Source: Cochliopodium minus
Lineage: Eukaryota > Discosea > Himatismenida > Cochliopodiidae
Direction: 5' to 3'
Length of the DNA: 64,000 nucleotides
Assembly: GCA_024220525.1 (NCBI GenBank)
Contig: JAMYWO010000103.1
Coordinates: 46,723-110,722 of the forward strand
The position numbers and the translations under genes were made by a program. Of this stretch, positions 33,301 to 44,600 are shown one piece after another (the first letter of the stretch is position 1; each line of letters opens with the position of its first letter). The notes below the pieces were generated by a model, which was not told the DNA's origin, searched no databases, and was given only the letters and a program-made list of their open reading frames with translations.

Positions 33301-35309
33301 AGAAAAGGGTAAGGTTGTATCTGCCTTGGTTATTGTTTATATATTTGATCAATTTATCCATATTCTTTTTTTTAAAAAAATATTAATTTAAAAAAAAAAA
33401 AAAAATAAAAATAAAAAAACAAAAAGATTGAGTAAATTTACTTTGTAGTTCATAAAGTTTTGGTAGTTAAAGTCACAACCATAGGTTACGAATATTTGAT
33501 CAGTGACATAATGTTGTTCTCTTTCCCTCATTAAAGCTGCAAAATCATCCGCTCTTGATTGTACATTTTCGTTGAAGAGTCGAGAGTCATCTTGAACAGG
33601 AGTATCTCCCCATTCAAAAGCAAAATCTGTTGGGTAGCAATAAGTGGTATCCTACAAAAAAAAAATTAAATTAATTGAAATAATTTAATAATTAAAAAAA
33701 TAATGAGAAAAACAGTCTTATGAAAAAATAATTAATAAAAAAATCTTTTAAAAATATTTTAAGAAATAAATTTTATAATAAAAAAATTTTACCCAAAGAA
33801 TCTAATTTTTTTAAAAAACATTAATGTTTTCTTTTTTTAAAAAAAAGATTGTGGATTGTATTACATGAGTGAAGATTTCAGTATTTTTTCCAGCAGAAGC
33901 AGAAGGTCTCCAGACGAATTCCAAAGTCTTGTCTTGTTTTCTTTTGTTATAGTCTTCAAAGTCGCATCTAGCAAAAAACAAAGAGTTGAATCCTATTTTG
34001 GTATTCAAGACTGCATATTCCTAAAAAAAAAGTGAATAAGAAAAAATAATGATAAAAAATGAAAAAATAATGATAAAAAAATAAAAAAAAATTTAAGAGG
34101 AGTTTTGATTATAAAAAAATACAGAAGCGTGTCCAAAAGGATCTAATTGCCATCCTGTATGTATCATTGTAGGATCAACCCCTATTTTATTAATTTCAAA
34201 ATAATAAATTTAATTTTTAAAATAATTGATTTATTATTTTTTTAATTACCAATTTCGTTAACGAGAAATTCATGTCCTCTTGTCATTTGTTCGGTGTTTC
34301 CTTCTAAGTGGGTGTTTGCTTCATCGTTCATCACAATTCCCGCATTGATGAATTCTAACTGTCCGTTCTTGACGAGTTGTCTGATCTGATTTTTCTCTTC
34401 GTCAGTACATTCGTTCCAATAACGATAACTATTTTTTAAATTTTTGAAATAAAAAAAAATATTAATGAGTTCAAATTTTATTTTATTTTTGATTTTACAA
34501 GTATGCCATTTCCACATAGCTGAATCTCTTGTTTTGATCTGTTGCAAGTTCTTTTATCACTGTTTGAATTATATATTGCTTTTTTAAATTTAATAATTAG
34601 AAATGATATAAAACCAATGAATAAAAGAGGATAAATCAAATAATATCAATATCAATATCAATCAAAGAAAATTAAAATATTTGAAAAGCATATAAATATT
34701 AAAATGTAAAATTAGGTGAATTTTAGGTTTATTCAATTATATTTACAACTCCTGCAAATTGAATGCTTTGTTTATCTCCATAGAAATATTCATCCACTGT
34801 TTTCAGCCAGCCTAAATTAATGAAAAAATTAAATAAATTTTTGTTTTGAAATTTTTGAAAGGAAGAAAAATATTTTACCTCTTAAAAAAGTTGTGAGTAA
34901 AGAATATGATAATCTCAATAAAAAAATTTTACACATCCTAATTTTTTTGTGAAAAGAAAAAATATATTTTAAAAATATTTTATATTTTAAAGGAGATGAC
35001 TTACATCATGAGTATGAGCTAATATTATTGAAGAAAAATTGTGATGAGTAAAAAACTTGTCAAAAAAAAAATTCAAGCAATATGATTCAATTTAAGAACC
35101 ATGAAGAAAATGAGTAATTAAAATTAATTTTGAAATAAATTTCGTTTAATTTTACCTATGATATGGATATCCAAATGCTTTTGATCTGCATTGGGATTGA
35201 AAGATTGAAATTTATGATTTTTGGGAGTCTTGAGATGTTGTTGGTTAAGCTTGTCTCCCAATACCATTCCAATGGCAATAAAAAAAATTATAAAGAAAAG
35301 AGTTTTCAT
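30333..35309 (-). CDS. lysosomal-type alpha-mannosidase (GH38), C-terminus missing
   Basis: Exons: 35309-35156, 35018-35005, 34937-34933, 34880-34879, 34811-34747, 34578-34499, 34428-34250, 34181-34123, 34020-33865, 33651-33442, 33364-33272, 33130-32899, 32827, 32707-32534, 32379-32234, 31871-31579, 31398-31365, 31240-31119, 30694-30552 and 30392-30333. A signal peptide (LFFIIFFIAIGMVLG) comes first. The GH38 core is complete: HTHDDVGWLKTVDEYF, YWNECTDEEKNQIR, WQLDPFGHAS (nucleophile Asp), AFEWGDTP, and AQHHDAIAGTEKQ. The middle and part of the C-terminal beta domains follow, down to DYRQTWK, where the gene meets the microsatellite at 30236-30330. About 200 residues are missing. Exons of 1, 2 and 5 nt are required to build the catalytic motifs. 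Confidence 0.92.
32827..32827 (-). other. one-nucleotide exon (C) of the alpha-mannosidase
   Basis: On the minus strand: AAAAAAG, then C, then GTAAGAAA. The flanking introns are 32898-32828 (71 nt) and 32826-32708 (119 nt). G + C + A forms the Ala of VGI-A-QHHDAIAGTEKQ; direct joining would leave the frame one base short. Confidence 0.7.
34879..34937 (-). other. 5-nt and 2-nt exons of the alpha-mannosidase
   Basis: Exon GATGT (34937-34933) lies between ATTAG and GTAAAA; exon AG (34880-34879) lies between TTTAAG and GTAAAA. Joined after ...CATGAT and before GC-TGG they spell His-Asp-Asp-Val-Gly-Trp, the invariant GH38 zinc-site motif. Flanking introns are 67, 52 and 67 nt. Confidence 0.75.
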
Positions 35310-35376
35310 CTTTTTTTTAATATTTTTTTATTTTTTATTTTTTATTTTTAGACGAAATTGTTATTAAAAAATAATT

Positions 35377-37132
35377 TCATCCTTTTAATTGATACAATAG
35401 AATTGAAGATGCTTGAGACACATTCAAAGAGTCAACCAAATATTCAGGATTGCTTTCTTGTCCTATTTTGACCACTTGATCGCAAATAGAGAGGATTTGG
35501 GAAGAAAGACCGAAGCCCTCATTTCCCAAAATCAAAATAGAAGGCAATTTAAGAGAAAGATTTTTGGCATTAACTCTTTTTTTTTAAAAAATTTTAAAAA
35601 TAAAAAATTAAAAAATATCTAATTCAATAAAATAAAAAAAATAAAATGAATTTTTTTTTTTTATTTTACCCTTTCCACTTTAAACTTGGTCTTATTATTT
35701 TAGTTTTTTTTTATAAAATTAAATCTTTAAAAGAAATTTTTAGTTTTATTTTACGAAGTTCCAATCAAGTTCCATCCGTTGAGTTGACTTTCTTTTAGAG
35801 TTTGATACATTGAAACTGTTTTTTTAATATTTATAAATTCCGATGCACCTCCACTTATCTTGGAAACCAAAGGACTTTGAAAAATAAAAGATAAAAATTT
35901 AAAATATATTCAAATAAAAATTAAAAATAAAGTTTTTTAAAAATGAAGAAATATAAAAAAAATATTCAAAAAAATAAAAAAATAAACAAAAAATAAATTA
36001 AAAAATATTCAAAAAATATTCGAAAAATAAAATAATTAAAGAAATATTCGAAAAAGTTTTTTTTTTTAAAAAATATATTCAAAAAAATAAAAAATTCAAA
36101 TAAAGAGTCAAAAAATTCGAAGAATAATTAAAGTTTTTTAAAAAGAAGTTAAAAAAAAGAGAAAAATAAAAAAAAATCAAAAAAATATTCAAAAATATTC
36201 AAAAAAATAAATAAAATAATTTAAGAATATTCGAAAAAGTTTTTTAAAAATAAAATTAAAAGTATTTTAAAAAAATTTTTACTTTATTGGACAGTTATCT
36301 TTATCTGGCAAAATAATACCATCCACATTGAAAAAAGCAGCAGTTCTTATTATAGATCCCAAGTTCACAGGATCTGTTATCTTTTCAATAGCGACATAAA
36401 GTTTTATTTTGTTGGATTTGTTGTTGGGAGGAGCAGATTGATGATTGTTTTCTTCATCACTTGACATCTCCAACCATTCTTTCAGCAAATCATGTTTCTC
36501 GTGCTTATCTAGTTTAGATATGTCCTGAATATATTTTTTGTCGGGTTGATTTGTATGAATCTTTGATAATGTATCTTCTTTATCCAATGAATTGATATAA
36601 TCGATTTTCAATGATGATGCTTCCAATATTATTCCTAAATAAAATAATAAAAATAAATTTCCCTATAATAAAATGCATGAATTTATAATCAATCATAAAG
36701 AAGATATCTGATTCTCTATCTCAATTAACATCTATCCATTGCATAATATAAAAAATATGATATCTACTCCAAAAAAAAACTAATAAATTCTTTACCCTGA
36801 TGATTAAAAGTTGTATTTTTATTTCCCATAGGCTTGAATGATTCCAATTCATCTTTATCCACCCTTTCTATAACCACATTTTCTTTTTTGGCCAAATTAA
36901 TAATCTCCTCTTTCAAATTAGATTTGCCCTTTGCTGATTTATCATCGCCTGAGGATTTGATGTATAATTTGTAGAGATCTCTTTTCTTTGTTTTGAGGCA
37001 GCTCAATACAGGCAATATACCATAAACATATTCTCTTCCATTGGATTGATTAGATCTATTATAATTGCAATAAAATCTTCTTTGAAATAAACTCTTTTTT
37101 CCCAAAATTTTTTCAAAGAAAATCTTTTCCAT
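35377..37132 (-). CDS. MRM1: mitochondrial 23S-type rRNA 2'-O-methyltransferase, TrmH/SpoU family
   Basis: Exons 37132-36796, 36634-36283, 35874-35755, 35690-35670 (21 nt) and 35575-35377. The basic N-terminus MEKIFFEKILGKKSLFQRRF suggests mitochondrial import. The SpoU substrate-binding domain starts EYVYGILPVLSCL. The catalytic SPOUT domain has EKITDPVNLGSIIRTAAFF (motif 1), LILGNEGFGL (motif 2) and DSLNVSQASSILLYQL (motif 3). The family methylates a ribose in the mitochondrial large rRNA (Mrm1: G2270 in yeast). An acidic insert (about 100 residues) separates the N domain from motif 1. The stop is TGA, the only such stop among confident genes here. Confidence 0.85.
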
Positions 37133-37227
37133 TTTATTTTTTTTTATTTTTTTATTTTAAATTTTTATTAATTTAAATTTTTTATTTATAAATAAACTTC
37201 TTTTCTAAAATTTTTAATAATTTAGTT

Positions 37228-40200
37228 TTAATAATTGTTTTTGAACATTTTAACACAATTTCTCACTATAATAGTCAAAACAGGTTTTGGAACTCTAATG
37301 TTAAGACTTTGACATTTATTCTTGAAGGAAATGAGGAAGACAAAAACTTTTTGGTGGAAAGAGAAAGGGAAAAGAAAGTGGTACTTCTCTTTCCACATCT
37401 CAAAAGATTTTCTTTTCTTCAAAATATTTTCAACACAAGATTTATAAGCCAACTTGATTTGATCCTTGAAATTTCCAAAGAAAAAGTTGGAATGCAAAAA
37501 AGGGCGGGAAGGACCAAAAGACAACATCATTATCAAAAATTTTTTAAATTCTTTGATGTTTGCTTTATAGTTTTTGATGTTGGAGTCTTGTGTAAAAGAA
37601 TCCAAGAGAACGAAGAAAGGGTCTTTCGCTTTCACTGTGGTTCTTTTTCCTTTGATGGTTTCATTCTTGTTGTAGAGATTGCATTTGCTTTCAAGTAATA
37701 ATTTGAGTGTTTTCAGATCTTTTTTTTTGCAAATGTAAGAAAGGGGAGTGTAGCCAAATCTTTTTTACAATAAAAAAATTTAAAATAAAACAAAAAAAAT
37801 TATTGAATAATTTAATTTGTGAAAAAATAATTTTTAAAATGAAAAAATAGTTTTAAAAAAATTTTAAATAATAGAAAAAATAATTAAATAAAATAAATAA
37901 TTTAAAATCATTTTTACACATTGTTGATATTCAATTCACTTCCATTTTCTACCAACATTTTTACTGCATCATATGAAACATTTTGGCTATTACAAGCCAA
38001 GAGAAGAGGAGTGGAATCTGTTTCATCTATCGCATTAATTTCTCCTTTGTTTTCAATGAGAATTTGGAGGACAGAAGAGGAGATGTTGGGGTTGAAAGAA
38101 GCAAAGTGGAGGGCTGTTTTTTTGTTTTTGTACTTTAAGTTTATTTGTACTTGATTTTCCAACAAAAAATTGATGATTTCAATGTCAGTATTTTTATTTG
38201 AACAAATATTGCAAAGAAGACTGACTATAAAATTTTTTTAAATCAAAATTAATTAATGAAATATGAAGATTGAATAATTTATTGATTAAAAGAAAATAAA
38301 AATAAACAATTTTCTTAAAAAATGAATAAAAAAATGAATAAAAAATATGAATAAAAATTTTAATTTTACCTTTGTAATAATCTTTAAATTCACATTTGTG
38401 TTCTATCAAGTATTTCAAAGATTTGAGATCAATGTGGTCATTGTTACAAGCAATATCAAGAGGAGAAATCTTGTCATTCGTGCCAACATCCGTCTTGATC
38501 TCCAAAAAATAATTTATGATTTCGAAATTGATGTTGTTATTAGAACAAGAAATGTGCAAAGGAGTAAACAATACAGTGTTTTGAATGTTAGGATCACTTT
38601 TATTGTCGACCAAGTATTTAATCATTTGGAGGGTGACTTTTTTATTTGTCACGAGATTATGCAAAGGAGTGTTAATGTTTTCGTTCGTCAAATTTAAATC
38701 AGATTTTTTTTCGACGAAAAATTCTAAGGATTCGAAATTCAGACTTTTGTTTTTCGACAGGAGATGAAGAGGAGTCTCTCCCATTTTGTTCTGAAGATTC
38801 ACATCACATTTATTTTCCACTAAAAATTCAATCATAGAAACGTTGTAATATTTGTTGGAACAGACGAGATGAAGAGGAGAGTTTCCGTTGATGTCAGTTA
38901 TTTCTAAATCACTTTTTTTTTCGATGAAAAATTTTAAGATTTCCAACGAAATTTTTTTATTGGAGCATGAAAGATGGAGGGGGGTGCACAACCTGTTATT
39001 TTGAAAGTTGATAAGACTTTTGTTTTCCACTAATGTTTTTATTATTTCAAAGTTGAGGTTTTCGTTCTGGCAGGCTCTGTGTAAGGGGGTGTAATCATGA
39101 AAATCTGCAATGTGTAAATCTGATTTTTTTTCAATCAAATATTCGACTATTTCGAGATTAACATTCCCATTAAATCTAATTGGAAAAAATGATTTTATTA
39201 AATTAAGATCTTAAAATAATTTTTATACAAATTCAAATGAGAAAACAAAAGAATTTTACACTGCTTCGTTAATGACATTATTCCCACTAAAATTTTAATT
39301 TTTTTTTGTTCATTAAAAATAAATAATTAAAAATAAAAAATAACCTGTTGTCTCTAAAATTGACATCAGTCCTCATTTCAACAAACAATTTTATGGTTTC
39401 CAAATTAAAATTTCTATTCAGGCAATACATGTGCAAAGCAGTTTGTAGATTGGAGTTAAAAATATTAGCGACACTACCATTGTTCAACATGAATTTTATG
39501 ATGTATGGTTTTATGTTTTTGTTGGTGGCCAATATATGCAAAGGTGTGGAATCAAACACATTTCTCATGTTCATTTCACTTCCGCTGTCAATCAAATACT
39601 TTATAATGTCTAAATTAAGGTTTTCATTTTTACAGGCATTGTGTAAAGCTGCATTAAGGTAATACTATTTAATAAATATTGAAAAAAAAGTATTGATAAT
39701 GAAAAAAAACAAAGAACTTTTTTTTTTTATAAACAGTTAAATGTACAAAAAATTAATTTATACAAAAATCTTCAAGAAAATTATTTAAAATTAAAATAAT
39801 AAACACTAAATAATTCTTACATCATTTTTCAGGTTGAGGGCACTTTTATTTTCTACCAACAAAGTAATAATTTCCATTTTAGGGTTGGGATTTGACAAAG
39901 CAAAGTGAATTGGCAATTCTCCGTCTTCACTATCTTTCAAGTTCAGATCACTTTTGTATTCTATCAAAAATTCAATCACACTTGGTTCGTTATTTCCCCT
40001 GCAAGCATAGTGAAGAGGGGTGGAAAACTGATTATCTTTAGAAAAAAAAAAATTATAATTTTTATATTTCACTGAAACTAAATATATAAATATATTTTTT
40101 CTTTTTGATCATTATTAAAGTATACAATAGGTAATATTGAATTAAATTTGAAGGGAATTTTATCACCTTTCAATGAAGAAATATCTTTCTTCAACAATTT

Positions 40201-40311
40201 ATCCATTATCGTTTCAATACTCCCGAAATTGGTTTTATATAATTGACCATTAAGTTCAATATTCTCCAAATCTCTCAGTATTTTTATTTCCTTTTCCAAA
40301 TTGATGCTCAT
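37228..40311 (-). CDS. large ankyrin-repeat protein
   Basis: Exons 40311-40126, 40027-39821, 39664-39345, 39286-39260, 39175-38370, 38224-37918 and 37759-37228, all in phase. After an N-terminal helical region there are at least fourteen ankyrin repeats of about 35 residues, with a consensus close to TPLH-x-x-C-S-N-K-x-(I/V)-x-(L/F)-E-I-(I/L)-K-x-x-(V/I)-E-(N/K)-K-S-D-x-N. They are unusually uniform, which suggests recent internal expansion. The C-terminus PFSFHQKVFVFLISFKNK followed by IRVPKPVLTIIVRN is the tail motif shared with the genes at 1486 and 49020. A scaffold role is expected. Confidence 0.85.
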
Positions 40312-40475
40312 TTATTTTTTTTTTTAATTTGAAAAGAATTTTTAAAAATCAATTATGAGGAAACATTGCACAAAGAAGAATCAAAGAAGATAATAATTCT
40401 CAATTACTGCTTCAGATAAAAGGAAGGTGTGATATATAAAATATTGTTAAACATTTAATACAAAAAAAATAAAAA

Positions 40476-41483
40476 ATGGCAAAAACATTTTTGGCTGATA
40501 AAAAGTTTTTACAAATTGGTCTTCTTTTATTGTTGATAGGTATCATAAAATTATGAGCCAAATAAGGAATATAATTTTTTTATTTTTAAAGCAAGTCCTT
40601 TATTAATTTGTGGTGGTATATATTTGACAAGATTGGATCAAGAAAGATATGCATCACCTGATTTCAAACATTATGAATATAAAACCTGCCTTATTAATCA
40701 CATATCTGTCACTTTATTCAAACATAATGTTGCTATTTCCAAAAGATATCTATTGTAAACCATAATATGAAACTTTTTAAAATTTAATTGAGTATATTTC
40801 TCAATTATAGAACAGAAGAAGGTATGAAATAAATCAATTCATAAGAATAATTTCATCTCATACAGATATCTAACAATAGGATATAGATCAATGGCTCAAA
40901 TAGATATAATGATGGAGAATAACACAATTTTAACAAATAGATATGGTAAAATTATTTATTTTAAAGGATATTTCGGAACCATTACATAAATATGATCAAA
41001 TTGGATGTGAATATATCAAAAAAAATTACTTAAATGGAATAAACTCAATGATTAAATAAAATGAACAAGATAATTATTTTGAAATCATCAATTTATTCTC
41101 CTTACTTTAATTTCCCTTTTTAAATCAATAATGAATTCATTGAAATAAATTTAAAAAAAGGATTATTCGAAGATGCATATTTGTTTGACAATGATACATC
41201 TGCAGATTTCTCCTCCATCTACGAAGTAGGAAAAAGCTATGACTGCCTAATCGACATAAGACCATCAAAATATCCTATCCAATACGGAGCAAACCTCAAA
41301 GGAAATGGAACTAAAGTTTATTCCGCTTTCATAAACATCACAAGAGAACAAGCTAACCACATTCAAAGAACTAGAAATCATTTTCAAGATATTGCTCTTG
41401 GTAATTTCATCCCTGGTGTCATTTTGGTTGTTTTATCTCTATTGTTTATTGGTGTTATATATCCTATCGCTCTTTCTTTGTGA
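40476..41483 (+). CDS. membrane protein with N- and C-terminal helices, unknown
   Basis: Exons 40476-40539, 40592-40754, 40816-40821 (6 nt, less certain), 40866-40945 and 41161-41483. The N-terminal helix FLQIGLLLLLIASPLLICGG is split by intron 1, and a C-terminal helix FIPGVILVVLSLLFIGVIYP closes the protein. Between them lies a 150-residue domain with KTCLINH and SYDCLIDIRPSKYPIQYG, probably lumenal. The 6-nt exon preserves phase either way and could be skipped. I do not recognise the family. Confidence 0.6.
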
Positions 41484-41695
41484 TTTTTAAGAAACAAAAA
41501 GTTTTGCTTTTTTAAACTTTTCCAATTGTGTTTTTTTTTTCAAAAATTTATTTATTAGAGAAGTGAAAAGTAATTTAAAAATAAGGAAGATTTTAACAGA
41601 TTTTTTTTTCCATTTTCCATTCAATTTGATTTAAAAATAAAAATTAAAATAAATAAAAATAAAAAATAAAAAAATTTGCCTCTTTTTTATAGAAA

Positions 41696-44600
41696 ATGAG
41701 AGGAAGGGGATTTGGTGGCAACATGGAAAAACCTGAGATAAAGAATCTTAATTGGAAATTATTGTGGAGGATTTATGAATACGTTTGTTTTTTTTATTCA
41801 AATTTTCTGAATATTTTCTCAAATCAAAATATATTCCTTAAATAGGCAAGACCACATAAAATGAAATGGATGATAATCTTCTTTATCACTATACTAAATT
41901 CTACCATGGTAATAACATCGATTTCAACTTCTATACTATATAATTTATTCACAATTTTTCAAATTTTTTAAAAGTTAATATCATCACCATTCGTGATGAA
42001 AAGGTAAATTTACATATAATTAAATAAAACTTTCATTTTTTTCATGAAATTATTAATTCTCATTAAAAGGTTCTTTGACAGTACTATTGAAAAAAAGGAA
42101 ATGTCAACTCTGAATAAATTGGGTATGAATGATTTTATTTAATTATTTATGATTGAGATTGCTTTAATTTTAATATTTCTTCTTTAGGTTTCCAAATGAT
42201 TTTTGTAATAATTTTTTAAATTTGTTTCGAAATTTATCACAATTTTTCATACTTTTTCAAATTAGATTTCTATTTTGAAACATCTGTTCGGAGTGGTGAA
42301 GGGATACTATAAAAGAGAGTTTTCAATGAACGTATCTGACACATTACAACTTTCTATTTATGAACATCTACTTCGTTTGCCCATTCATTTCTATAAAAGA
42401 ACCAAATCTGGAGAAATTGTGTCAAGACTTTTTCAAGATGTAAGACAAGCAGATTCTATAATAACAGGTTAATAATTTTTTTGTTAAAATTTTTTTTTTG
42501 ACTAAATTTTTTAAATTATTTTTCTAAGATTCTTTTTTGGCGATAATTGGAAATTTTATTGATTTCACTGCAATTGTTATTATGATGCTTTACTTAAATG
42601 TAAAACTAACCATTTTGGGTAAATTTTTTTTTTTTTTGAAATTTGTTGTTTATTTCAAATTTATATTAAAATTGTTTTAAATTATTTTAAATATTTATTT
42701 CAAAAAAGGATTTCTAACGATTCCCCTTTACTATTTTCCTTCAAAAATGTTCGGAAAAAGATTGAAAACAATTTCAGTAACCTTCAATGATGAAGGAGCG
42801 GAACTAAGAACGATTGCAAACGAAAATCTCAACGTGGATGGATCCATGCTCACCAAATTGTTTGTGAGAGAAAAGATTTTATTCAATCAATTCCAAGATT
42901 CTCTTACAAAAAAGACGTCAATGAGGAGAGAAATGAATATTAGTAATTTTTTGATATTTAATTTTTTGATTTATTTGATTTTTAAATTTTTAATTTTAAT
43001 TTTAATTTACTTTTTATTATTTGTTATTATTTTTTATTTTGTATTGTACAGTTGGCCAAATCTACCATACTATTTTTAACTTTATCAACTCAATAAGTAC
43101 AGCTTTTTTTCATTGGATTGGAGGGATTTTAGCAATGTCTGGTTATTATAGGTGTTTTTTTATTTTTGTTTTCACCAAATTTTTTTTTTATTAAATTTTA
43201 TTTTTCAGTTTGGGAACGATCATTGCTTTTTCAGAGTTATACACAAAGTTTCTACATCTCGCTTCTTCTTTTTCCAATTTGAATGTCCAAATTATGCAAG
43301 GAATCGTAAAAAATAAAAATAAAAATTTAAATAAAAGATTAAAAATTAAAAGATTAAGAATAAAATTAAAATCAAAATTAAATTTTAAACATTAGAAAAT
43401 AAATAAGATTAAATTAAATAAAAATAAAAAAAAAATTTCAAAGATTAAAAAAGAAAAATATAAGAAAATAAAATAAATTATAAAAAATGAAAATAAAGTT
43501 TAAATAAAAGATGAAATAAAAATTTAAAAAAATTTAAAGTTTGAGAATAAAAATTTTGAAATTTAATTAAATTTTAAATAAAATAAAAATAAAACAAAAT
43601 TTTCCTTCTTTCAAATATTAACAGGTTGCTTTCGAGAGAATTTTTGAAATTTTGGATCTCAGTTTAGTAATAGAAGACAAAGAAGACTCAGTGGAATTAA
43701 AAGATACAAAGGGGGGAGTAGAGTTTTGCAATGTTTCTTTCAATTACGAGTTCCTCGACAAAGAACAGTTCGAAAATCATGAACTCAAAACCACCAAGAG
43801 ACAATGGAGTAGAAATACAGAGAAAGAGGGTCCCGTGCAAAACATGAGCAAGTTTGCTATCAACAATGTTTCTTTCAACGTAAATCCTGGTCAAGTTCTT
43901 GCCATCATAGGAAAGACAGGAAGTGGAAAGTAATTTTTTTTTACAAATTTTATAATTTTATAATTTTATTTTTTTTATTTATTATTTATTATTTATTATT
44001 TATTTCAAATTTCAAATTTTTTATTTTTTTATTATTTTTTTATTATTTTTTTATTTTTTTATTTTTTATTTTTTGATTATTTTTATTTTTTTATTTATAT
44101 TTTTTTATTTTTTTATTATTTTTTATTTTTTTATTATTTTTTATTTTATCATTTTTATTTCTTATTTTTATCATAAATTAATGCACAATTTTATTCAAAA
44201 GAATTTATCTTTTATTTTTTACTTTTATTTTTCGTAGAACAACTACAATAAATTTGTTGTGCAGACTGTACGACACAACTTCAGGAGAAATCAAAATAGA
44301 TGGAAAAAATATTAAGGATTACAAATTAGAATCACTTCTTAGCCAAATAGGTGTTGTACCACAAGACACGTAAAAAAAATTTTTTATTGTTTTATTATTA
44401 TTTTTATTTTTTTATTAATTTTTTTATTTTTTATTTTTTTAATTTTATTTTTTATTTTTATTTTTCAAAAATTATCATTATTTATTTTTTAAAGTTATTA
44501 TTTTATTATTTTAGTATTATTTTATATTTTTTATTTTTTTATTTTTTATTTTTAAAGTTATTTATTCCATGATACATTGAAAAACAATTTGTTAATTGCA

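Noticed and set aside
40028-40125. A microexon at the first junction of the large ankyrin gene
   Set aside because: A normal GT-AG intron 40125-40028 (phase 0) joins SILPI to FSTPLHYACRG without any extra exon.
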